A stretch of DNA of 64,000 nt, taken from contig NC_135551.1 of assembly GCF_964340395.1 (NCBI RefSeq), positions 1,486,001-1,550,000 on the forward strand. Direction: 5' to 3'. The number at the start of each line of letters is the position of its first letter. The stretch's first letter is position 1. The notes below the pieces were generated by a model. It was not told the origin of the DNA, ran no database searches, and saw only the letters and a program-made list of their open reading frames with translations. The DNA is from Glandiceps talaboti. Lineage: Eukaryota > Hemichordata > Enteropneusta > Spengelidae. This document shows positions 54,876 through 64,000 of this stretch, in pieces. Both the position numbers and the translations under genes were made by a program.

Positions 54876-56756
54876 GTAAGATTTCACTTGAACACAAATT
54901 GACAAATCATAGTTTTCAACAATTCAAATATACACACTATGTCACACAAGCAAGACCTTCTAGAATTTGTATTCAAACTTTACTGTAAATTTAAAAGGAA
55001 TGACAACTTGTACTTTTCAAAAATTCAGAAATGAAAGTAATGCCATTGAAATAAAATGTTTAACTTTTGTTTTCAATGTTTAACATATCGATAAATCTAA
55101 AAGTACTAACAGATTATAATAGTTTTTCAATGTTTAACATATCGATAAATCTAAAAGTACTAACAGATTACAATAGTTTTTCAATGTTTAACATATCGAT
55201 AAATCTAAAAGTACTAACAGATTACAATAGTTTTTCAATGTTTAACATATCGATAAATCTAAAAGTACTAACAGATTATAATAGTTTTTCAAAAATTCAA
55301 AACTACAGATCATGGTATTGAAGTAAGATTTGCTTACTTTTTGTTTTCAAACTTTAACACAAATGTTTTAAAAAATCCTAAGATACTTCCTGTCTAGTTT
55401 CTAGATCTGTGTCACATAATTATGTATTACAATAGATTTGGAGGAAGCTTAGTCTGATTTCATCTATTGCTTTTTGGTCTGTTCAACTTGGATATCCAAA
55501 TAAGTTGTCTGAATTTGTCTAAAATTTCCATTGTTGGAGAAGTCAGTTGTCCAAATAGCACAGTTAGGACATATCCTAGTTGCTATGGAAACTCATTGTA
55601 CCTGGTGATAATCCAAACTTGCAGGAGATATCACTATGTATATGGTATACCTAGCTGGTAGTAACACAGTTATTCCACATGAGACGGTTACTAAGTTTAC
55701 AATCATAACTTAAGTCAGCTTACTTTTTCTCCTAGCTGTCTCTCTTCGCTATTGGTAAAGCTATTTAATAGGCCACTGTCATTATTTCAATATCACGATT
55801 TATTTGAAATATCTTATATGCACTTATCTTGAAATCAATACACCTGTAGCATTTCAGTAAACTCCACGTTTTAACTTGCACTGTATGGTGAGTGACAGTT
55901 ATTATTTGGTCAACTTTGTACACAGTTGTACACTGCACTGCCACTCTTAAAGGGAGTGAGTTCAGATGCTCATTTGTCTACTAGGTATCCTAGATACCTA
56001 TCCCATATTTGGACATAGAGGGCAGTACAGTTACATGGAATGACCCTTACACAGAAAGTCCTTATCAATTACTGATATGAGGCTTTCACTTCCCTTCATT
56101 ACATTTCCCTTCATGACATTTGTGATCTGTAAATTTAACTAGTAATTAAATGTCTTGAGTAGATTGCATGATACTGTGTAATGTACCATTACCTGCTATT
56201 TTATATATGGCTTCAAAAAGAGACATAAATATTCAGTTTTTGTGAAAGTGAGCAGCGACTATAAACTTAAAATTCCCTCAAAAAGGCTTAGTGTCGATGT
56301 TCACATTTTTGTTGTCCTGCATGATAGTGGACAAGGTAAATATAAAGTCATTTGATATTTTGAGAAACTGAGTGAATAAGGTACACATCATCTTAAAGAT
56401 GTAAAGGGAGCAGACTGCTTCATTTGTAATTTTCTGTGTACATACTTATACACTCACTACACCACATTGAGCAACTTTATTTTATAATCAGGTTATTTAA
56501 AAGGAAAGATGATGGATATTTGGCTGCAAGTCATGAAAGGGAATTCCATCTTATTAAATTGTCAATGTGGCAATAAAGAGCTGACCGGAGTCGGTACGTG
56601 CATGGTCCAAATAGTACACTGGTTCGCTAATCTCGACTGTCAGCTGGTAGTGATAGATACACTGTAACAAATATTGACAGAGGAACCCAGCTGGCCATCA
56701 TTGATATACACAACCTTGGCTTGTCAATTGTTAACTTTTACTCTGACTTTTTACAG
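54876..56756. other. PRDM1 intron with a 54-bp minisatellite
   Basis: A GT...AG intron of about 1.9 kb. It starts GTAAGATTTC and ends TTTTTACAG. Apart from the minisatellite it is unique AT-rich DNA. Confidence 0.85.
55072..55290. repeat. 54-bp minisatellite, 4 copies, in the PRDM1 intron
   Basis: Units contain TTCAATGTTTAACATATCGA and TAAATCTAAAAGTACTAACA. The four copies differ only at one or two bases (GATTATAATAG/GATTACAATAG). The 18-codon period keeps one frame open, but it is intronic. Confidence 0.95.
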
Positions 56757-56876
56757 ATTAGTGGTGTGCATAGTAAGGAGTTCATACCACAAGGTACTCG
56801 GTTTGGTCCCCTCATTGGTAAGATCTATCAGAAAGACGATGTCCCTAACACTGCCAACAGAAAGTATTTCTGGAGG
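56757..56876 (+). CDS. PRDM1: PRDM1/Blimp-1, exon with central PR domain
   Basis: A 40-codon exon lies between TTTACAG and AGG|GTAAGA, phase 0 at both ends and in frame with the previous exon. It reads [20 protein letters not shown], then [20 protein letters not shown]. This aligns residue for residue with vertebrate PRDM1 ([40 protein letters not shown]). The block GTRFGPLIG...NANRKYFWR is distinctive for PRDM1 among PRDM proteins. The following exon (expected to begin IYSRGEL-like) is not present in the rest of the window, so the next intron exceeds 7 kb. Confidence 0.95.
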
Positions 56877-57354
56877 GTAAGAGTTATATTTCATTGAAAT
56901 AACCATATTTGTATTTCACTCAAATTTATATTTAATACCACCAAATACTAACTACATTTTCAATGAATTAAATGTTCACCACTAAGCAATTGACTGTTTT
57001 GTCTGGGCCTAATGTTCACAGATTTACAAGTAGGATTGTAAGGTATCATAACCAGGAGTAAAAAGCATATGTCAATGGGATTTTATTTTAATGGAAAACA
57101 CAACAGAAGTATATGTAGTATCAATTTAGTATTTCAGAACACTAAGAAGACTGATTTGACTTTGTTATTAGAGCTAAATAATATTCAAACTACCAAAACT
57201 TAACATTTCATCATTATTCCATGTGTTCAATTGGTTGCCACAACAGAAAACACTTCGTGCGAGTGAAATACTGGATTTTAATTAGGATTATCAGGAAGGG
57301 TAAAAAGTCTTGTAAAATGTTTCTAGTATATGAAGTCTCATATCTCATTATACA
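56877..57354. other. start of the next PRDM1 intron
   Basis: Unique AT-rich DNA starting GTAAGAGTTA. I see no exon. Confidence 0.7.
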
Positions 57355-57620
57355 GCAGGCAAGTGGTGGGATGGGTTGGGGCTAAAGCAGGCAAGAGGTG
57401 GGGTGGGGTGGGGTGGGTCTATACAGCAGGCAAGGGGTGGGGTGGGTTTTGGCTATACAGCAGGCAAGGGGTGGGGTGGGTTTTGGCTATACAGTAGGCA
57501 AGGGGTGGGTTGGTTTGAGCTATACATCAGGTAAGGGGTGGGTTGAGGCTATACATCAGGTAAGGTGTGGGTGGGTTTGGGCTATACAGTAAACAAGGGG
57601 TGGGTTGGGTTGGGGAATGG
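57355..57620. repeat. G-rich minisatellite of about 35 bp, 7 copies
   Basis: Units carry GGCTATACAGCAGGCAAGGG followed by GTGGGGTGGGTTTT. G-runs are closely spaced on the transcribed-sense strand, so G-quadruplex formation is possible. Confidence 0.9.
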
Positions 57621-57678
57621 CTCAATATGGGTGAATGGTGACCATATTTGTCCTTCAATTTCACAATATGCATCACTG

Positions 57679-58010
57679 TAGTCCCATCTGCCGAACTTAG
57701 TACGGGACGGGGACTTATGGATTGGGGTCCATCTGAAGCCATTTCTTGGAGATGCCTGGACCGATTTTTTTCAAACTTGGTACAGGGGCAGCATACTATG
57801 GCAAACATATGCACATCAATTTGTTTCATGATACAATCCAATATGGCCACCTAGCAGCCATTTTGTTTGCAAATTTTCCATGTCCAAAGCCATAACTCAG
57901 ACATGCTTGACAGATCTCATTCGGAGTTGGTATTAGCACAGTGTTCTATGACATATATGTGAATATCCATTTTTGTCATGATACAAACCGATAACTCGGC
58001 CATGCTTTAA
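57679..58010 (+). mobile_element. Family A fragment, 5' end
   Basis: Degraded 5' hairpin TAGTCCCATCTGCCGAACTT with GGACGGGGACTTATGG, then the usual start (TTTCTTGGAGATGCCTGGAC) and one 150-bp monomer. It lacks the (CCGT)n tract and the 3' end, and joins a family D piece. Confidence 0.8.
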
Positions 58011-58854
58011 CAGGTTGTCTGTCTGTCTGTGTGTGTCTGTGTATCTGTGCAGAAATTTTGTTCCACTGATATCTCAAAAAATACTGAAGCAAATGTTCTG
58101 CAATTTACTATGTAGCATTGTCAAGCTGTAACCTAGCACTGATAAGTTTTTGTTGTGGGAGTGACTTACATAATTAATGATAATTTGCATAATTAGTGAT
58201 TTTATAAATGGGGCTATAGCATAACGGCTGCACCAAATTCAATGAAACTTGCTACATTTATGGATCATACAAAAATATTAAAGCAAAAAAAGATGTTAAC
58301 TTGTGTCACATTAATTAAGAGCTAATTTGCATAATTAATGAATGTTTGTAACTCAGGTTATGCATCCAGAATGGCTTTATCAAATTGATTAAACTTGCCA
58401 TAGATATTGATCATACAGAGATAAGATAGTTCTTAAAGAAATTAAGTGCTGTTAATTAATTACTCATTTGCATAATTAATGAACTTTGGCAATTAGGGCC
58501 TATATGCCAAATTTGCCAAACTTGCCACAGATATTGATCATACAGAGATATGAAAGTTCTTAATGAAATTTTGAGATGTCAATTAATTGCTCATTTGCTT
58601 AATTAACGAACTTTGGCAATTAGAGCCTATACCAAGGAAGACTGCACCAAATTTGATGACACTTGCTAAAAATATTAACCGAGCAAAGATATGATGGTAT
58701 CGAGTCAATTGCTAATTTGCATATTTGATGAACTTTTGCAATTGAACTTGCTTACAGATATTGATTACACAAAGGTACGACAGTACAGAAAGACATTTCA
58801 AAGTCTCAGCAAGCACATTAACAACATTTCCCCTCATACGGGAGCATTTTCAGT
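58011..58854 (+). mobile_element. Family D-related repeat
   Basis: TTGTCTGTCTGTCTGTGTGT, TCTCAAAAAATACTGAAGCA and CATAATTAATGATAATTTGC match 43495-43670. It continues with monomers of about 120 bp (TTGCCATAGATATTGATCAT, TTAATTACTCATTTGCATAA). Confidence 0.75.
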
Positions 58855-59400
58855 TCATCTCTGATTAAGACATTGACATTTGACCTTGAAAGTCTTTTTC
58901 AAGATCAAAGCAGGTTTTTGAATCAAACGTTTCAAGTGAAAATATTTTAACCAGGACTTGGGTTTGACCATGTGAGGCATATGTAGGTCACATAATTTTG
59001 TGACCTTGACCTGTATAGCAAAATGGCAGCCATATCTTTGCTCTAAAGCACATTTTGCCTGTTATTAGTATCTCCAAAAGTTTGATATCTATGGGCATCA
59101 TTCAAGTGTCTACCCTCATAGTATCAATGAATGATTTGCTTTCTAATGAGACAATGACCTTTGACCTTGACAATTATTTTCAAGGTGAAGAGAGTGAAAG
59201 GGTTACATTCTAGCTGTAAACACGTAAGACAACTAAATATTATTGCTAATTATACTGAAAACCTAACACTGCAAACATCCCTGGAAAGTCCAACAAATTA
59301 TTTATGTGTTAAAATTGCCAAAATGCTAATCATCTTGCACAATACAACACAGTGTACAGTTGGGGGCTATGTGTTCCACTGAAGGCTTAAGTATTACAAT
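58855..59400 (+). mobile_element. Family E repeat, 3' part
   Basis: Matches 9330-10000: GACATTTGACCTTGAAAGTC, CAGGACTTGGGTTTGACCAT, CAAAATGGCAGCCATATCTT. It ends GTTGGGGGCTATGTGTTCCA-CTGAAGGCTT, with the inverted-repeat arm and a TTC-CACT-GAA loop. It lacks the (GA)n tract of the other copy. Confidence 0.8.
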
Positions 59401-59663
59401 ATGGACTATAATTAGTTGTGGATATGAGTTCCCTTTGTAGTCGTTATGTGTATTTCTGTTTGTCTTTGTTGCAAGAACGATTCTGACTCTGTCTGGTTGA
59501 TTTCAGGCACTATCTTAGCAACTTTGTTTCTTTATATTCGAGTTTTAATAAATTAAAGTTAGTTTATAAAATATTTCACTTTTTGATGTGAAATCAATTT
59601 CATCGTTGTAGTTTCTGGCATATCTCAGACATTCACCTTTTATGAAACCATGAAATGTTGCTT
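59401..59663. other. unassigned sequence
   Basis: Sequence downstream (on the minus strand) of the reverse transcriptase remnant, possibly its continuation but too decayed to read. Confidence 0.35.
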
Positions 59664-60054
59664 TCAGATCTCTGTGTAGCTACTGAAATATATCTGTTGG
59701 TTTGGTGTGTGTGTTCTGATATCTAATATGTTCTGCATTTCATGCCTTGGTCCTTTGAATATTTCTAGGTCAAGATATTGGTTATATTTTGGTGAGAGTG
59801 GAAATTTGAATGTCTGATATAATTTGTTAATGTCTTTGAAGAAACTATCCACACGTTCAATATGTTGCATTCCAATAAAAACTATGAAAATGTCATCTCT
59901 GAGTAGTTTTCAGAAATAAACATTTCTGCTGAGTTGTTCAAGGATTCATAGAAGGTGATATAATTGCTATTTTGGGTAAGCATTAAGCAAGCCCTTGCTG
60001 TATCCACTCACTCATTCAAGTATTCACCAATAAATTCAACAGTGTTATGTTTCA
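59664..60054 (-). pseudogene. decayed reverse transcriptase, Penelope-like
   Basis: On the minus strand one frame, with stops and a small frameshift, reads KHNTVEFIGEYLNE, then after breaks KLLRDDIFIVFIG. It continues VDSFFKDINKLYQTFKF, YLDLEIFKGPRHE and NILDIRTHT(P)NQQIYFSS. An RDD palm motif followed by 'FLDL-I-KG-R...ILDxRTYTKPTN' is the order seen in Penelope-like reverse transcriptases of marine invertebrates. Stop codons and missing residues show it is dead. Minus-strand sequence up to 60332 is open but unrecognised. It is one of the few recognisable elements here on the minus strand. Confidence 0.5.
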
Positions 60055-60540
60055 TGTTGATGTTTAGGAAGGCTGAGCCATATAATGTGTTGGCAGTTTG
60101 TTTCATTAGAAATGTGATGGAGGTGAAGACAATCACCTGAGGTTTTTGCCTTTTTGAAGGATCTAACAAGGTCAATCTTCCACATCAAGCTACCAACATG
60201 GCTAAGGATGTCAAATGTTACAAGTTTGCTCAAATCTATGAAATGGTATTGACAGATTTTGCTGAATATGAAATACATTTCAAGTAAACTATATTGTTCT
60301 GCAGCTGTGAAATGACAACTATATGTTAACACATATACACGTCTCTATATACACTGCACTGTTAACATTCTAAGGCTCAGGGTCAAACTATGCCAAAACT
60401 GTACATTTGATATTGGTAAATTTCCATAAGATTTACCAGTGAATGGTGAATTCCATTAATATTTAGTGACATGAATTGATATCTGGGGGATACTGGTGAA
60501 TAGTCAATTATAGCTTTTACTTCCTGGTGAACGGTGATCT
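60055..60540. other. unassigned sequence beside the reverse transcriptase remnant
   Basis: A 95-codon minus-strand open frame is present but matches no motif I know. It may be further remnant. Confidence 0.3.
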
Positions 60541-60890
60541 GAAAGGGGTATAACGCTTATATCTCAAAAAGTACTTTGGTGAGATGTTTCTATAAGTGTT
60601 ATTCTACAGATTTTGTTCAAAACATTTTGACACATTTGGCCCTAGCAACCATGACCACGCCCTTAGCAACAACCAAATGCCAGTATATTTTTGTCAAATA
60701 AAAACATCTGGTAGGCAATTTTTATCAAAGTAGGCAAGTGAGTATAACAATCGGGTGAGGTGAAATGAGTTGAAATTATTAGTGTTTAGGATTGAAATTA
60801 CTAGACCTTGAGTGACCATTACAGTGCAGGCAGTGAGGGTTTTTTTTTGCACAACTGAACTCAGAAGTTCAGTAGTGCTAGTATTGAGAA
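60541..60890 (+). mobile_element. Family B fragments
   Basis: First a monomer junction (TCTCAAAAAGTACTTTGGTG, CCCTAGCAACCATGACCACG), then at 60851 a new 5' end GCACAACTGAACTCAGAAGT with TTCAGTAGTGCTAG. Confidence 0.7.
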
Positions 60891-61235
60891 ATATATCATA
60901 CGTACATATGAACTTATGTACATACTGTATGTACATGGTACATACACATACATATATACATTTATACATACATACATGCATACATACATACATACATACA
61001 TACATACATACACACATATGAACTTACGTATGTAAGTACGTATGTACGTAGATACGTATATATGTACATGCATACAATACATACATACATACATACATAC
61101 ATACATACATACATACAGACAATACATACATACATACATACATACATACATGTATATATATGTACATATGTACATATGTGTGTAAAGTTTGTGTGTGCTA
61201 TGTATGTATGCATGTATGTGTGTATGTATGTATTT
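60891..61235. repeat. (CATA)n / (GTAT)n microsatellite region
   Basis: Long CATA blocks with GTAC interruptions, ending in a GTAT block of opposite sense, so the region is partly self-complementary. It occupies the microsatellite position of the family B copy starting at 60851. Frames here are artefacts. Confidence 0.95.
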
Positions 61236-61579
61236 AAGATTGACGGTGATGGTATAGCTATACATCTGTTTATACTAAACCTACTGATTCACATTCATAT
61301 TTGCAGTATGGTTCATCACATCCTAATAAGTGTAAAGATTCCATTCCCTTTTCACAATTACTTTGTTAATGTCGTATTTGTGGTAGTGATTTGGATTTCA
61401 GGGAAAGGTTGGCTGATTTTTGCACGTACTTCACATGTATGATGATCCAATGAATGATGTGTAGATAAAGAAATATTGATGATGATGATCCAATGAATGA
61501 TATGCAAATCAGGTACAACAATGTGACATTTTGGTAAAATATCTGTAATTCCAAAAATACTCAACATATTGAGCTGAAC
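61236..61579 (+). mobile_element. unassigned sequence, then a family B fragment
   Basis: From about 61400, GATGATCCAATGAATGATAT, GCAAATCAGGTACAACAATG and TTCCAAAAATACTCAACATA resemble first-half family B monomers. It ends where the first 42-bp satellite unit begins. Confidence 0.55.
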
Positions 61580-61597
61580 AATGACACTATATAGTAT
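61580..61597. repeat. stranded partial unit of the 42-bp satellite
   Basis: AATGACACTATATAGTAT matches the unit sequence and is separated from the main array by the family A insertion. Confidence 0.85.
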
Positions 61598-62259
61598 GTA
61601 GTCCCTGCGGACGAAGTCCGGAACGGGGACTTATGGATTGGGTTCCGTCTGTCCGTCCGTCCGTCCGTCCGCAGCCGTTTCTTGGAGATGCCTGGACCGA
61701 TTTTTTTCAAACTTGGTACAGGGGCAACATGCTATGGCATACATATGCACGTCAATTTGTTTTATGATACGATCCAATATGGCCGCCTAGCAACCATTTT
61801 GTTTGCGAATTTTCCCTGTCTAAAGCCATAACTCAGACATGCTTGAACAGATCTCATTCAAAGTTGGTATTAGGACAGTGTTCTATGACATACATGTGCA
61901 TATCCATTTTCATTGTGATACGATCCAATATGGCTGCCTGGTAGCCATTTTGTTTGCGAATTTTCATGTCCAAAGCCATAACTCAGACATGCTTGAACAG
62001 ATCTCATTCAAAGTTGGTATTAGGACAGTGTTCTATGACATACATGTGCATATCCATTTTCGTCGTGATACGATCCAATATGGCTGCCTGGCAACCATTT
62101 TGTTTGTGAATTTTCCATGTCCAAAGCCATAACTCAGACATGCTTAAACAGATCTCATTCAAAGTTGGTATTAGGACAGTGTTCTATGACATACATGTGC
62201 ATTTCCATTTTCGTCGTGATACGATCCAATATGGCTGCCTGCCATAACTCAATGACTTG
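61598..62259 (+). mobile_element. Family A (Helentron-like) element inserted T|T in a satellite
   Basis: 5' hairpin GTAGTCCCTGCGGACGAAGT with CCGGAACGGGGACT, then (CCGT)n, a leader and three monomers of about 150 bp. An internal loss near 62240 removed the AGCGGGGACTATG arm, but the last bases CTCAATGACTTG remain. The left flank ends TAGTAT and the right flank begins TTACAGTTATGCC. Together they rebuild the satellite sequence TAGTATTTACAG, with no duplication or deletion. Confidence 0.82.
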
Positions 62260-63312
62260 TTACAGTTATGCCACAGTACTGTCATTTACACTATATAGTA
62301 TTTACAGTTATGCCACAGTAGTCATTGACACTATATAGTATTTACAGTTATGCCACAGTACGTGTCATTTACACTATATAGTATTTACAGTTATGCCACA
62401 GTAGTCATTGACACTATATAGTATTTACAGTTATGCCACAGTATGTGTCATTGACACTATATAGTATTTACAGTTATGCCACAGTATGTGTCATTTACAC
62501 TATATAGTATTTACAGTTATGCCACAGTACTGTCATTGACACTATATTATAGTATTTACAGTTATGCCACAGTATGTGTCATTGACACTATATAGTATTT
62601 ACAGTTATGCCACAGTATGTGTCATTGACACTATATAGTATTTACAGTTATGCCACAGTACTGTCATTGACACTATATAGTATTTACAGTTATGCCACAG
62701 TACTGTCATTGACACTATATAGTATTTACAGTTATGCCACAGTACTGTCATTGACACTATATAGTATTTACAGTTATGCCACAGTACTGTCATTGACACT
62801 ATATAGTATTTACAGTTATGCCACAGTACTGTCATTGACACTATATAGTATTTACAGTTATGCCACAGTACTGTCATTGACACTATATAGTATTTACAGT
62901 TATGCCACAGTACTGTCATTGACACTATATAGTATTTACAGTTATGCCACAGTACTGTCATTGACACTATATAGTATTTACAGTTATGCCACAGTACTGT
63001 CATTGACACTATATAGTATTTACAGTTATGCCACAGTACTGTCATTGACACTATATAGTATTTACTGTTATGCCACAGTATTGTCATTGACACTATATAG
63101 TATTTACAGTTATGCCACAGTAGTCATTGACACTATATAGTATTTACAGTTATGCCACAGTACTGTCATTGACACTATATAGTATTTACAGTTATGCCAC
63201 AGTACTGTCATTGACACTATATAGTATTTACAGTTATGCCACAGTACTGTCATTGACACTATATAGTATTTACAGTTATGCCACAGTACTGTCATTGACA
63301 CTATATAGTATT
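62260..63312. repeat. 42-bp satellite, about 25 units
   Basis: The unit is ACAGTTATGCCACAGTACTG followed by TCATTGACACTATATAGTAT and TT. Each unit holds two perfect palindromes, ACAGTACTGT and CTATATAG. Left-hand units vary (CAGTAGTCATT, CAGTATGTGTCATT), while the right-hand two thirds are almost identical. Since 42 is 14 codons, long open frames exist on both strands (up to 177 codons), but they are repeat artefacts. Confidence 0.98.
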
Positions 63313-63962
63313 TTTGTTTAAATGCAATCACAGGATAATTACTGTAATTATTTTCAGCCCATTTAGTCAGTTCAAGGTGTCTATACACTTCAAGATTGAT
63401 ATTTTAATTTTGAGATATTTTCAAGGTCATCCTTTTGCTTCTGTTGATATAAGTTTGTATACAGAGATTAAAAATGAACTTTCTGTCAACATGACAAAGT
63501 ACGTTCAAATATTAAACCATAACAACAAGAATACCTGATATGATGTGAAGGGGCCATTTGTACCAGCTGTCTAATTAGTGAAGTTATGGTAATTACCTTC
63601 ATTAAAAAATAAAAATGCAAAAATACACATAAACTGAGTTTATGCATTTTTGTGGTAATTTTTGCAGCATACCTGTATTATAAGCTGCCTGCATGTAGCC
63701 TATCTAGCTAAGTCACTGAATGTGTTACTCATAGCTACTCTGCTGTGAGTCAGTCTTTTCACTAAAAACAAGTATAGCAGAGTGAAAGACTCAATGAGTA
63801 GACAGGCCACAAATACTTCCATTTTTAATAAACAGATAATGTTATGATAAAAATCATTTCAGAATAATTAAAATGATGTTTGGATATAAGTCTTACCAAA
63901 CTTGGAAGACATAGTATGTTTTCCCTTTGCTAAGACTTCAGACATCATTTTTATTATTCAGT
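63313..63962. other. unassigned sequence
   Basis: AT-rich DNA, probably within the PRDM1 intron. Inverted stretches around 63618-63655 (AAAAATGCAAAAATACACAT, ATGCATTTTTGTGG) may form a hairpin. No exon is found. Confidence 0.4.
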
Positions 63963-64000
63963 GGGTTGTCAGTGGCCAAGTGATTAAACCACTTGCCTCT
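63963..64000 (+). mobile_element. 5' head of a tRNA-derived SINE, cut by window end
   Basis: GTCAGTGGCCAAGTGATTAA followed by ACCACTTGCCTCT resembles the A-box and D-arm of tRNA-derived SINEs (TRGCNNAGTGG). The B-box would lie just outside the window. Confidence 0.5.

Noticed and set aside
62605-63140. 162-177 codon frames on both strands with perfect 14-residue repeats
   Set aside because: Produced by the 42-bp period of a satellite. Simultaneous open frames on both strands without codon bias argue against a repeat protein.

Overview
The window is nuclear DNA of an animal. Its exons are short, separated by large introns and bounded by GT/AG junctions, and the rest is AT-rich DNA full of microsatellites, minisatellites and nested transposons. 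The repeats (terminal hairpins, CCGT/GT tracts, degenerate monomer arrays) look like those of marine invertebrate genomes, but I cannot name the species or phylum from the sequence. There are no bacterial-type genes, operons or CRISPR arrays.

Two protein-coding genes are supported. On the minus strand at the left, three phase-consistent exons (5142-5115, 4922-4854, 2817-2725) encode the start of a Ras/Rab-superfamily small GTPase with a complete P-loop and an unusual N-terminal Met-Gly-Ser-Gly-Cys acylation-type signature. The gene runs off the left edge. On the plus strand at the right, exons 54675-54875 and 56757-56876 encode the first half of the PR (SET-like) domain of PRDM1/Blimp-1, and that gene runs off the right edge. 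A short basic first-exon candidate (7158-7199, plus) has a strong splice donor and lies head-to-head with the GTPase gene. Its phase would allow splicing to the PRDM1 exon across about 47 kb, but this is unproven.

Layout: 1-5.1 kb is the GTPase gene with repeats in its introns. 5.1-7.2 kb is a relatively repeat-poor intergenic or promoter interval. 7.2-54.7 kb is gene-poor and repeat-dense, possibly one giant intron. 54.7-57 kb holds the PRDM1 exons. 57-64 kb is repeats again, with a broken reverse transcriptase and a tRNA-derived SINE start at the very end.

Mobile DNA dominates. Several families (here called A, B, C, E) share one plan: a 5' hairpin containing a short inverted repeat, a microsatellite, arrays of degenerate monomers, then the matching inverted repeat and a small 3' stem-loop. 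This resembles non-autonomous Helentron-type rolling-circle elements. One family A copy sits exactly between two T residues of a 42-bp satellite unit, with no target duplication. There are also hAT-like elements with exact 8-bp target duplications, one splitting a 29-bp satellite, an element with 3-bp duplication nested in family B, a large inverted-repeat element, and LINE and Penelope-like remnants. Families A, B, C and E all lie on the minus strand left of about 5 kb and on the plus strand to the right, matching the transcription directions of the two genes.
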